From Gammaproteobacteria bacterium UBA4475 (GTDB lineage Bacteria > Pseudomonadota > Gammaproteobacteria > Pseudomonadales > Azotimanducaceae): a DNA stretch of 11,448 nucleotides. Shown piece after piece: positions 1 through 5,657 of this stretch. The notes below the pieces were generated by a model. It made no database searches and was not told the DNA's origin. It was given only the letters and a program-made list of their open reading frames with translations. Location of the stretch: positions 18,964 through 30,411 of the forward strand of contig DGOD01000271.1 in the NCBI GenBank assembly GCA_002389265.1, in the 5' to 3' direction. Numbering within the stretch: the stretch's first letter is position 1; each line of letters begins with the position of its first letter. Made by a program: the position numbers and the translations under genes.

Positions 1-36
1 AGAATAGACGCGAGAATAGACGAAAGAGTAGACGCA
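1..36. repeat. Three tandem 12-bp units at the window edge
   Basis: Three consecutive 12-bp units are AGAATAGACGCG, AGAATAGACGAA and AGAGTAGACGCA. They share the core AGARTAGACG and differ at one core position and at the last bases. The unit length is a multiple of three, so the repeat stays in frame in the possible coding tail at 1-84. More units may lie to the left of the window. Confidence 0.6.
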
Positions 37-84
37 ACAGAAGGAGACTCGAGGGACCGACTAAGGCGACCCAGTTATCGTTAA
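1..84 (+). CDS. Possible C-terminal end of a protein cut by the window edge
   Basis: Frame 1 is open from the first base to a TAA at 82-84 and reads as a charged tail of 27 residues: three four-residue units (RIDA, RIDE, RVDA) and then an Arg/Asp-rich end. Such short charged repeats are common in disordered or coiled C-termini. There is no start codon, since the gene would begin outside the window, and no domain can be recognised. The frame could be open by chance over so short a stretch, so the call is weak. Confidence 0.25.
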   Translation, partial: RIDARIDERVDATEGDSRDRLRRPSYR

Positions 85-145
85 AAACGCTGATTCACTG
101 GTCTGACTTCAGGAGCAAGACGGCAACCGCAATTCCTTTGAAATC

Positions 146-188
146 ATGCACGCGCACCCATACACACACTCACCCGCACACCCACATG
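146..188. repeat. CA-rich, largely alternating purine-pyrimidine tract
   Basis: About 43 bp are dominated by CA dinucleotides with short CG and TA steps, ending just before the stop codon of the small minus-strand gene at 196. It is imperfect and not a clean microsatellite. On the minus strand it is a GT-rich tract that would lie in the 3' untranslated part of that gene. Such tracts can be slippage-prone or adopt non-B structure; any function here is unknown. Confidence 0.5.
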
Positions 189-195
189 CCAAGGG

Positions 196-378
196 TTACA
201 AACGATCGGTTAAGTAAACCGTATAGGTCTGACCACGCAAGTAGGGTGCCCGCCTGTTTTTAGCGCGACGGCACGGCCGCCTTCGAAACAAGTCTTGGAA
301 TACGCGACCAATGGATCGTCGCCGCTTTTGGCGCCGTTCTATACCTGAGCGTCGCTCCGCAAATGTCATTTTATGCAT
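196..378 (-). CDS. Small arginine-rich hypothetical protein (60 aa)
   Basis: Sixty residues, of which about a quarter are Arg. The N-terminus carries AERRSGIERRQ (residues 7-17), an RRSGxxRR-type motif seen in many small proteobacterial proteins and near the N-termini of some signalling proteins. The middle is a run of basic residues (about 17-45) with no membrane segment. Support for a real gene is the ribosome-binding site: GGAGG sits 7 nt upstream of the ATG (complement of 386-390). A candidate -10 TATGAT lies at 402-407. Its role is unknown; the strong positive charge would fit nucleic acid, polyphosphate or membrane-surface contact, which is inference only. Confidence 0.6.
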   Translation of the reverse strand: MHKMTFAERRSGIERRQKRRRSIGRVFQDLFRRRPCRRAKNRRAPYLRGQTYTVYLTDRL

Positions 379-401
379 GCTAGCGCCTCCACCATGACGA
401 C

Positions 402-430
402 ATCATAGCGCTCCTCGGGTCCGCGCCGAA
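402..430 (-). promoter_or_regulatory. Candidate sigma70 promoter of the arginine-rich small gene
   Basis: On the minus strand a -10 box TATGAT (5 of 6 to consensus) at 402-407 is preceded, with a 17-bp spacer, by a poor -35 TTCGGC at 425-430. Transcription would start about 12-15 nt before the Shine-Dalgarno sequence. The -35 is weak, so this is only a candidate. Confidence 0.25.
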
Positions 431-521
431 GAACCGAAAGGTCCTAAAAGCCATCGGGGCTTATTCTTCCGCGCTATTTCTCACAAACACGAACAAACGC
501 AGTACCGGCAATCTGCGCGTC

Positions 522-551
522 TTGTTTTACCGAACGCCAATTGAGTATATT
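522..551 (+). promoter_or_regulatory. Candidate promoter placing the transcript start at an ATG (leaderless)
   Basis: TTGTTT at 522-527 and TATATT at 546-551 are separated by 18 bp. Six bases after the -10 comes the ATG at 558, exactly where transcription would be expected to begin. No Shine-Dalgarno sequence precedes this ATG, so the arrangement suggests a leaderless mRNA. A naive gene call would instead start at the TTG at 522, which is the -35 box itself and also lacks a ribosome-binding site. Confidence 0.35.
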
Positions 552-557
552 AGCGCC

Positions 558-803
558 ATGCCACGCCAAGAAAGACTCAGCAAAGCCGATGCCCTGACCT
601 TTATGTTGACTTATATCGTGGTCGAACGAGGCTGTACCTTTGAGTTAAATCCGCCGCGCCTGTTCCAGATGATGACAATGGCCAGCACCGCCGTTGAGCA
701 GCTTGAGTCTGAGGAGGATGCCATACCTCACGAGGTCCTGGAGGCTCTCGCGCTGACCTTGATCGAACACCTCCAAAGTGATCCGCAGACCCGCCTTGCT
801 TGA
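558..803 (+). CDS. Small hypothetical protein (81 aa)
   Basis: From the ATG at 558 the product has 81 residues; a TTG at 522 in the same frame would add 12. I prefer the ATG because the upstream stretch looks like promoter. The protein appears soluble and mostly helical: an amphipathic N-terminal segment (about 8-25), a short linker with Pro-Pro (about 32-33) and an acidic C-terminal helix with many Leu, Ala and Glu. There is one Cys near residue 26 and no recognisable domain or motif. It stands alone between the divergent arginine-rich gene and the HAD gene 97 bp downstream. Function unknown; the reading frame is credible but not proven. Confidence 0.45.
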   Translation: MPRQERLSKADALTFMLTYIVVERGCTFELNPPRLFQMMTMASTAVEQLESEEDAIPHEVLEALALTLIEHLQSDPQTRLA

Positions 804-900
804 CGCCGACGCTCACATGTTGCCAGCCAGCCTAGATCGTGGACACTTCATCGCGACTTCAAGGTAAACTAGGACCATCGCCTCCTGACAGAAAGAAGCC

Positions 901-1578
901 ATGATAGAAATTCCTCGCCCTGCAGCCCTGATATTCGACTTGGACGGCACCCTACTCGACACCGAACCCTTGTACACGATGGCGGCTCAGAAAGTCATGG
1001 ACCCGTATGGGGCCACCTACACCATGGCCCTGAAGCGTCAATGCATGGGCGGTGACTCTCGCCGTAGCGCACAGCTCGCCATTGATCACGGCCAACTGCC
1101 GATGAGCGTGGATGAGTATCTGCAAGAGCGGGAAGGCTTTCTCAACGCTTTATTCGCCGAGGCGCAAGAAATGCCCCACGCCGGAGAGTTTATGACGGCC
1201 CTGGGAGCGACCGATTTGCCCGTTGGCCTGGCGACCAGCTCGCACCAACACCTTTGTGAACTAAAACTCAGTAATAAACCCTGGCGTAAACACTTCCATC
1301 AGGTGATTTGCGGCAACCACCCATTGCTTCGCAATGGCAAGCCGGCACCAGATATTTTCTTATTATGTGCCCAGACTTTGGGCGTCGACCCGCAACACTG
1401 CATCGCTTTTGAAGATTCGCCGAATGGTATTGCGGCAGCGGTGGCGGCTGGCATGTCCGTCATCGCGGTGAACAGCCCTTATGTTGAGCGGGAGCAGCTG
1501 GATGACGCGATTCTCGTCATCGACAGCTATCAGGAACTACTGCCCCTACTGCAGGCATGGCAAGCAGAAGGCTCCTAG
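901..1578 (+). CDS. HAD-superfamily hydrolase, subfamily IA phosphatase
   Basis: Cytoplasmic Mg-dependent phosphatase of the haloacid dehalogenase superfamily, 225 aa, a normal length. All four motifs are visible: motif I DLDGT at 13-17 (nucleophile Asp13, acid/base Asp15), motif II at about 110-113 in GLATSS, motif III Lys147 in NGKPAPD, and motif IV EDSPNG at 171-176 (metal-binding Glu/Asp). The helical cap between motifs I and II is typical of the beta-phosphoglucomutase and pseudouridine-5'-phosphatase branch; the DxEP after motif I and the GKPAPD block favour the latter, though the substrate cannot be fixed. The ribosome-binding site is weak (AGAAAG about 5 nt before the ATG). It converges on phaR with only 2 bp between stop codons and no obvious terminator. 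Confidence 0.85.
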   Translation: MIEIPRPAALIFDLDGTLLDTEPLYTMAAQKVMDPYGATYTMALKRQCMGGDSRRSAQLAIDHGQLPMSVDEYLQEREGFLNALFAEAQEMPHAGEFMTALGATDLPVGLATSSHQHLCELKLSNKPWRKHFHQVICGNHPLLRNGKPAPDIFLLCAQTLGVDPQHCIAFEDSPNGIAAAVAAGMSVIAVNSPYVEREQLDDAILVIDSYQELLPLLQAWQAEGS

Positions 1579-1580
1579 CC

Positions 1581-2024
1581 TTAATCTTTGCGTTCTCGAT
1601 CGAAAGGCTTGGGCACAAAGCGGTTCCAAAATTCCATATTCTGCTCCAGGGCTTTGCGCATCATGGATAAAGGATCGCCACCGGTAACTTCGTGAACTCG
1701 GCGCCGGTACTGTTCCTGATACTCAAGAAACGTCATGATGCTTTGTTCGATATAGCGGCCCACGACACTTTGCATTGGCGCACCATAGAAGCGAATGAGC
1801 TGCTCCAGTACTCGATTCGTCAGGATGGGCTCATGACCCTCATCTTCCTGATCGGTGATGATCTGCAATAAAACCACTCGGGTCAGGTTTTTTTCGGTCT
1901 TGGAATCTTTCACCACAATGCTCTCACCAGCGAGCACTATCTGACGAATATCCTCAACAGTGACATATTTGCTTTGTTGGATGTCATACAGCCTGCGATT
2001 GGGGTATTTTTTAAATTCCCGCAT
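1581..2024 (-). CDS. phaR: Polyhydroxyalkanoate synthesis repressor PhaR
   Basis: DNA-binding regulator that senses PHA granules: in characterised bacteria PhaR binds phasin promoters and is released when it adsorbs to nascent polymer. The 147-aa product has the diagnostic N-terminal DNA-binding domain with KKYPNRRLYD at 5-14 and YVTVEDI at 20-26 (about residues 1-62). The PHB-accumulation regulatory part follows, with EPILTNRVLEQLIRFYG at 65-81, and a C-terminal HEVTGGDPLSMM block (111-122). It is shorter than the roughly 180-aa Ralstonia protein, lacking most of the variable tail. GAGG 6 nt before the ATG sets the start. It lies 71 bp behind the alpha/beta hydrolase and is probably co-transcribed with it. 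I see no YGC-N3-GCA element directly upstream; the nearest is beyond the hydrolase at 3054. Confidence 0.93.
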   Translation of the reverse strand: MREFKKYPNRRLYDIQQSKYVTVEDIRQIVLAGESIVVKDSKTEKNLTRVVLLQIITDQEDEGHEPILTNRVLEQLIRFYGAPMQSVVGRYIEQSIMTFLEYQEQYRRRVHEVTGGDPLSMMRKALEQNMEFWNRFVPKPFDRERKD

Positions 2025-2095
2025 TCCTCACCTCTAGTTCATGCCATTGTTGTCCGCGCCGTCTAATACCAGCCAGACCCTTGGATTGATCAACT

Positions 2096-2857
2096 TCAGC
2101 TTCGATACTTTTGCCATTGAGCCGTTGATTGCGCTAACCGATCCGCAATTATCCTGTAGATTGAAGGATTGAACCCCATACCGCAATGACTGCCCCAGAC
2201 CTCAATATTCTGCGTCTGATGGCCCTCATCAGCCTCACGACAGACTCGCCAGTTAACGATACCATCGCCCTTGCTGTATATCGCGGTCAAAGGTATCGGC
2301 GGCGTTGTTTGCGCCTCCATCGCTCTAATAGCATCTCGCATCTGCGCTACAGTCGTGCCTGTTTGCTGCTCAAACACCCGCCTCACCGCTGACTGAGTCT
2401 CACCGGCATGCGTCACACCAAACGGGCTGCCGAGGGTAATCACTTGCCTGACCTTGTCTGGCGCCCATCTTGCCAGTTCACGGGCATAAATGCCCCCAAG
2501 GCTTTGACCAATGAGACTCACGGGGCCATTGCTTCGCCTGCAAGCTTCCTCAAAGCGATCCCGAAGCCGAGCTTGCATTACCTCCAAGCCTCCAGTATTC
2601 CGCCCCAGCAACCAGGGTATCGCAGTATAGCCCATGCTCGACAGATAACCTCTCAACACCGTTGTCGACTCATCTCCTACCATAAATCCTGGCAGCACCA
2701 TGACCGTATGATTGTCACCGCGGGGTAACAGACGCAACATGGGCAGCGCCATCAGCAGCGTACTCATCTCCAGCAGAGTGCGTGGAATTTCGGTGAACGT
2801 ATTCAGCGATGAAGGACCCCGCGAGCGGTACTGACTAACTTCAAGTGTTTCGTACAA
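2096..2857 (-). CDS. Alpha/beta-fold hydrolase (esterase/lipase-like)
   Basis: A 253-aa serine hydrolase. The nucleophile elbow is GQSLGG at 117-122 (Ser119), and the other triad members are readily placed: Asp198 in SKGDGIV and His224 in GSHCGMG. An early LPGFMVGDES stretch (55-64) supplies the usual oxyanion-hole loop. It resembles the bacterial lipase-2/PGAP1-like esterases, and no secretion signal is clear. The start is TTG: GAGG lies 7 nt upstream of it (complement of 2865-2868), whereas the ATG four bases earlier is out of frame. The order hydrolase then phaR suggests one transcript. Given that context it may act on storage polymer or lipid (PHA oligomer, wax ester or triacylglycerol), but that is inference; it is not a textbook PHA depolymerase. 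Confidence 0.85.
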   Translation of the reverse strand: MYETLEVSQYRSRGPSSLNTFTEIPRTLLEMSTLLMALPMLRLLPRGDNHTVMVLPGFMVGDESTTVLRGYLSSMGYTAIPWLLGRNTGGLEVMQARLRDRFEEACRRSNGPVSLIGQSLGGIYARELARWAPDKVRQVITLGSPFGVTHAGETQSAVRRVFEQQTGTTVAQMRDAIRAMEAQTTPPIPLTAIYSKGDGIVNWRVCREADEGHQTQNIEVWGSHCGMGFNPSIYRIIADRLAQSTAQWQKYRS

Positions 2858-3053
2858 TCATCAACCTCTTTTTGCTCTTCGAGCCACCACCAAAACCCAA
2901 CTCGCAATCTAACCCACAACCACCTAGGGATAACAGCTCGATTTTGGAGTTTGTCCAACATTAGAGTGCTTATCAAGCCTTCCGGAAAAAGACCTGCATA
3001 GCGCCTCAACCGAAACACAATGTCAGCATTAGCAGTCGCTCATTTATTTTTGG

Positions 3054-3062
3054 CGCATTGCA
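3054..3062. promoter_or_regulatory. Putative PhaR operator, acyltransferase promoter, upstream copy
   Basis: CGC-ATT-GCA, followed by CC. It matches the YGC-N3-GCA element found in duplicate at both phasin promoters and lies just upstream of the -35 box at 3074. It also faces the divergent hydrolase-phaR transcript, so it might serve both directions. The link to PhaR is inferred from shared pattern and gene context; TGC-rich sites are reported for PhaR of other proteobacteria (from memory). Confidence 0.45.
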
Positions 3063-3073
3063 CCATTTTTTGA

Positions 3074-3101
3074 TTGACAGGCCTTTTAACCTATCTATAA
3101 T
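3074..3101 (+). promoter_or_regulatory. Consensus sigma70 promoter for small ORF and WS/DGAT gene
   Basis: A perfect -35 TTGACA at 3074-3079 and a perfect -10 TATAAT at 3096-3101 are separated by 16 bp. The predicted transcript start is near 3108, inside the second YGC-N3-GCA element. A promoter this strong usually needs a repressor, which fits the operator proposal. The rest of the 2858-3073 gap is AT-rich and shows no gene or convincing minus-strand promoter. Confidence 0.8.
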
Positions 3102-3107
3102 GCATGC

Positions 3108-3116
3108 CGCATCGCA
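3108..3116. promoter_or_regulatory. Putative PhaR operator, acyltransferase promoter, downstream copy
   Basis: CGC-ATC-GCA followed by CCAA, overlapping the predicted transcript start. The same core followed by ACC or CC occurs downstream of the -10 at both phasin genes. The two copies here are 54 bp apart start to start, against 20 bp at the phasins, so the geometry differs. Confidence 0.45.
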
Positions 3117-3136
3117 CCAAAACGGCTCACGAGATC

Positions 3137-3319
3137 ATGGAAAGCACCATGAAAAAGCAATCTTCTCGTATCCTGCTCAAACTTCGGAATCCGACCAAAA
3201 GCCAGATAGCACGGGCACGGCAGACTATTCTTCGAAACTTGAGCAGATTTGGCACGGGCATTGCGACAACGCTTAGCAGCCCCACATCAGATCGATGCTC
3301 GGCGGCCCGCAAAGCCTGA
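3137..3319 (+). CDS. Possible small cationic protein ahead of the acyltransferase
   Basis: Sixty residues from the ATG at 3137, or 56 from a second ATG at 3149 that has GGAAAG upstream. The product has many Lys and Arg in its first half, a short hydrophobic patch around LLKL, and a Ser/Thr-rich end; it is probably amphipathic and helical. It starts about 30 nt after the predicted transcript start of the consensus promoter, so it would be the first cistron before the acyltransferase, 67 bp upstream. No family is recognised. It could be a real small granule-associated or regulatory peptide, or chance coding in a long leader; the ribosome-binding sites are mediocre. Confidence 0.35.
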   Translation: MESTMKKQSSRILLKLRNPTKSQIARARQTILRNLSRFGTGIATTLSSPTSDRCSAARKA

Positions 3320-3386
3320 CCAACAAGTACAGAAACCGCAGGCTGACTGCGCAAAAACAACCAATAACGAACTGGAGAGCAAAAAA

Positions 3387-4865
3387 ATGGAACAGCTGGG
3401 CGCGGCAGATGCCACCTTCTTATACTCAGAGACCGACTCGATGTTGAACCACATCGCCTCGATTCAGCGCTTGAGCCTGCCCGAAGAGACTGACATTCCA
3501 ACCTTTATCGGCGAATTCAAAGCCCTCTTGATGACCCGGTTGCATCTCATTCCCTATCTGACCCGCAAGCTGCAGGCAGCGCCAGGTCAACTTGACCATC
3601 CATTTTGGGTTCGAGACTCGGCTTTCGACATCAACGAGCACGTCACGGAAGTGGCCCTGCCCGCCCCCGGCACCTTTGCCCAATTCGAGGCCAAAATAGC
3701 CGAACTGCACGCTGAACCCATGAATCGCAGCCGGCCACTGTGGGCGATTAAAGTTATTACCGGCTTTGAAGATGGCACAATCGCCTACTACAACCAGGTG
3801 CATCACGCCTGCCTGGACGGCATTTCAGGCCAAACAGCAATCATGCAAATGATGGACACCAGCCCTGTATCTCGCCAGGAAGCAGTGCCCGAAGGATTTT
3901 TACAGCAAGACACAGCAGCCAGCTTCGGCGAGGCTCTTTTTCGCTCATTCGAAAACCTGGTTAAGTATCAGCTTGACGCCACTAACCGCAGCATCGGCAG
4001 TCTGGAATCAATGGTCAGGTTGGCGCAGCGTGTGGCCGACCCATCAAAGCAATTTGGCGCCTTTGCAGAGCTTCCAACTCGGACTCAATTCAACCGATCT
4101 ATCAGTAAACAAAGATCTTACGCCGCTGGTGAGTACTCACTTAATCACATTAAGGCGATTGGCAAAAGTCTGGATTGCAAGGTCAACGACGTCTTTATGA
4201 ATGTCGTTGCTGGCGGCTTGCGGCGCTACCTAGAACGCCATGACGCACTGCCCCTGAATGGTCTGATTGCTGGCTGCCCCGTCTCTCTGCGGCAGCCTGG
4301 GGACACACGGCTCGGCAATCAGGTGACCATGATGAAGGTCAACCTGGCCACAGAATATGCTGACCCACGCATCCGCCTGCTTGCGATCCGAGACTCAGCC
4401 AACATCGCAAAAGCGGTTACCGCCGATGTCGCTGCGGGCTTTGACCCAGCAGTGTCTTTGCCCGGCTTACCCGTCGCGCAGCAAACCACCAGCCAATTAA
4501 TGGAGGCAAGTCGAGCTTTTGACACCCTACCTGTCGCTGTCAATCTGGTGATATCTAACGTCCCCGGTCCTAGAGAAACCTTGTACTCCAATGGCGCTAA
4601 GGTCCTGACCCACTACCCTGTCTCAATTCCAGCCCACGGAGCAGGTGTGAACATTACGGTGCAAAGCTATGTCGATCGCTTGTACTTCGCGATCACAGCC
4701 TGCGCCGAGGCCTTACCCGATGCAGACAGGTTGCGGGATGACATGGACGAGGCCTTTGTGGAACTCAGAGATCTTGTCACACCCTCTAATATCGCCACGT
4801 TGAAGTTGAAACCAACCGCTGCCCTGATCGAGTCAGAAATCGAGAAGATCACCAAGGTCGCTTAA
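3387..4865 (+). CDS. Wax ester synthase / diacylglycerol acyltransferase (WS/DGAT family)
   Basis: Acyltransferase that esterifies a fatty alcohol or diacylglycerol with acyl-CoA to make storage lipid, usually at the membrane or lipid-body surface. The 492-aa product has the catalytic HHxxxDG motif as HHACLDG at 139-145, the preceding block RSRPLWA at 114-120, and in the C-terminal DUF1298-type domain ISNVPGP at 389-395. The length is normal for the family. I start at the ATG at 3387, which has GGAG 9 nt upstream and begins with the family-typical MEQLGAADATF; the frame runs back to a TTG at 3249 but those 46 residues have no ribosome-binding site and overlap the small cationic ORF. Whether it favours wax ester, triacylglycerol or another ester cannot be read from sequence. 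Confidence 0.92.
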   Translation: MEQLGAADATFLYSETDSMLNHIASIQRLSLPEETDIPTFIGEFKALLMTRLHLIPYLTRKLQAAPGQLDHPFWVRDSAFDINEHVTEVALPAPGTFAQFEAKIAELHAEPMNRSRPLWAIKVITGFEDGTIAYYNQVHHACLDGISGQTAIMQMMDTSPVSRQEAVPEGFLQQDTAASFGEALFRSFENLVKYQLDATNRSIGSLESMVRLAQRVADPSKQFGAFAELPTRTQFNRSISKQRSYAAGEYSLNHIKAIGKSLDCKVNDVFMNVVAGGLRRYLERHDALPLNGLIAGCPVSLRQPGDTRLGNQVTMMKVNLATEYADPRIRLLAIRDSANIAKAVTADVAAGFDPAVSLPGLPVAQQTTSQLMEASRAFDTLPVAVNLVISNVPGPRETLYSNGAKVLTHYPVSIPAHGAGVNITVQSYVDRLYFAITACAEALPDADRLRDDMDEAFVELRDLVTPSNIATLKLKPTAALIESEIEKITKVA

Positions 4866-4895
4866 ACCGTCATATTAAATTTATCCGCATAGGGG

Positions 4896-4923
4896 TTGAA
4901 TTTGACGCGATGCAACATATAAT
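4896..4923 (+). promoter_or_regulatory. Sigma70 promoter of the first phasin
   Basis: A -35 TTGAAT at 4896-4901 and a perfect -10 TATAAT at 4918-4923 have a 16-bp spacer, the same spacing as the other two granule promoters. The predicted start is near 4930, giving a leader of about 38 nt to the ATG. The two YGC-N3-GCA elements flank the -10 box. Confidence 0.75.
4906..4914. promoter_or_regulatory. Putative PhaR operator, phasin 1, upstream copy
   Basis: CGC-GAT-GCA within the spacer between -35 and -10. Binding here would block RNA polymerase. Its start lies exactly 20 bp before that of the partner element, as at the second phasin. Confidence 0.55.
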
Positions 4924-4925
4924 GA

Positions 4926-4934
4926 TGCAGTGCA
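4926..4934. promoter_or_regulatory. Putative PhaR operator, phasin 1, downstream copy
   Basis: TGC-AGT-GCA followed by CCAA, spanning the predicted transcript start. It is two helical turns from the upstream copy, so both would lie on the same face of the DNA. Confidence 0.55.
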
Positions 4935-4967
4935 CCAAGCGATTCAACTCAACTCCCAGGAGAAATC

Positions 4968-5411
4968 ATGAATATCATTGAACGTCAGACAACATTGAGC
5001 AAATCACTGTACGAGATCAACATCAACGCCATGAAGGAATTTGCGACATTGCAGAAAGACAATGTTGAGAAATACCTCGCAACCAATCGATCATTTGGCG
5101 AGCAGTTGCCGACAGTAAAGGATATCAACAGCCTGGTGGCACTGCAGCGTCAATACGGCGCGACCCTGTGGTCAAACGCGAAAGGATCTTTTGAACATCA
5201 AAATGAGTTGTTGCGCACCGCCATCGAAGATACCCGCGCTGCACTCAAGCAGGCCTTCACTCCCGATAGCGCGCAAGCGGACAGTGCGAAAATCAAACCA
5301 ACAGCCAAGACTGCAACGTCGGCTAAGCCTAAGGCTAAAGTCAAAGCTAAGGCTAAAGCCAAAGCGGCCACCAAATCGTCAACGGCAGACGTGGCTCCTA
5401 GCGCGCCATAA
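4968..5411 (+). CDS. phaP: Phasin with Lys/Ala-rich C-terminal tail
   Basis: PHA granule-coating protein, 147 aa. Residues 1-102 are a phasin-2-type amphipathic helical domain starting MNIIERQ, with LYEIN (14-18), FGEQLP (43-48) and LQRQYGATLWS (59-69). They align without gaps to the next gene, about 46% identical by hand count. From about 105 the sequence turns into a disordered tail of Lys, Ala, Pro and Thr, with KAK repeats at 120-132. Such histone H1-like tails occur in PhaF-type phasins, where they bind DNA and help segregate granules; a similar role here is inference. AGGAG lies 5 nt before the ATG. The promoter carries two putative PhaR operators. Confidence 0.9.
   Translation: MNIIERQTTLSKSLYEININAMKEFATLQKDNVEKYLATNRSFGEQLPTVKDINSLVALQRQYGATLWSNAKGSFEHQNELLRTAIEDTRAALKQAFTPDSAQADSAKIKPTAKTATSAKPKAKVKAKAKAKAATKSSTADVAPSAP
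5322..5366 (+). repeat. Short degenerate repeat coding the KAK tail
   Basis: AAGGCTAAAG-like units coding Lys-Ala-Lys recur several times within 45 bp of the first phasin gene. The pattern is typical of tails that expand and contract by slippage, so tail length may vary between strains. Confidence 0.6.
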
Positions 5412-5460
5412 AGAAGAATATTGACCCAGTGTTAGATGGTGTCCCCTCGCCATAGTGAAC

Positions 5461-5488
5461 CCCGGGACTGGACCCCTCCGGTCCCGGG
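5461..5488 (+). terminator. Strong GC hairpin between the phasin genes
   Basis: Two 11-nt arms, CCCGGGACTGG at 5461-5471 and CCGGTCCCGGG at 5478-5488, pair with one U-G wobble around the loop ACCCCT. It lies 50 bp after the stop of phasin 1. No run of T follows, so it is not a classic intrinsic terminator. It may instead stabilise or define the 3' end of the phasin 1 mRNA. The second phasin has its own promoter downstream, consistent with separate transcripts. Confidence 0.5.
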
Positions 5489-5547
5489 CATTCTCTGCCC
5501 CGCATGCAAAAGCGTGACTGCCGCTTAGTCGCTAAGTTAAAAAGAGC

Positions 5548-5575
5548 TTGCTTTTGGTGCGTTGCAATATATAAT
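5548..5575 (+). promoter_or_regulatory. Sigma70 promoter of the second phasin
   Basis: TTGCTT at 5548-5553 and TATAAT at 5570-5575 with a 16-bp spacer. The predicted start is near 5582, giving a leader of about 76 nt. The TATATAATGCTGC context closely parallels the first phasin promoter, indicating that the duplication included the control region. Confidence 0.75.
5558..5566. promoter_or_regulatory. Putative PhaR operator, phasin 2, upstream copy
   Basis: TGC-GTT-GCA in the promoter spacer, at the same offset from the -10 box as the first phasin's upstream element. Confidence 0.55.
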
Positions 5576-5577
5576 GC

Positions 5578-5586
5578 TGCGATGCA
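5578..5586. promoter_or_regulatory. Putative PhaR operator, phasin 2, downstream copy
   Basis: TGC-GAT-GCA, preceded by C and followed by CCAC, over the predicted transcript start. With its preceding C it matches CTGC-N3-GCA, close to a PhaR site reported for Rhodobacter (from memory). Confidence 0.55.
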
Positions 5587-5657
5587 CCACCGGTGCGCCA
5601 GATCAACGATATCCACCAACACAATACATTGACCACTTTACTAACCGAGGAAATCCA

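Noticed and set aside
448..462. Hairpin AAGCC-ATCGG-GGCTT between the first two small genes as a terminator.
   Set aside because: Only five base pairs with a weak T tract, and no gene ends just before it on either strand.
2186..2728. Two plus-strand ORFs (2186-2392 and 2408-2728) inside the alpha/beta hydrolase gene.
   Set aside because: They are antisense shadows of a gene with an intact catalytic triad and have no domains of their own.
2925..2936. TAGGGATAACAG resembles the first 12 bases of the I-SceI homing endonuclease site.
   Set aside because: The remaining 6 bases do not match, and there is no intron, intein or endonuclease gene nearby; chance similarity.
2803..3018. A 71-aa Trp/Arg-rich minus-strand ORF upstream of the hydrolase.
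   Set aside because: It overlaps the hydrolase start in another frame, and its sequence looks like non-coding intergenic DNA; no ribosome-binding site seen.
3249..3386. A 46-residue N-terminal extension of the WS/DGAT protein from a TTG.
   Set aside because: No ribosome-binding site at the TTG, family proteins begin near MEQLGAADATF, and GGAG precedes the ATG at 3387.
5562..5657. A 32-residue N-terminal extension of the second phasin.
   Set aside because: It would begin upstream of the -10 box and predicted transcript start, and the paralogue and ribosome-binding site support 5658.
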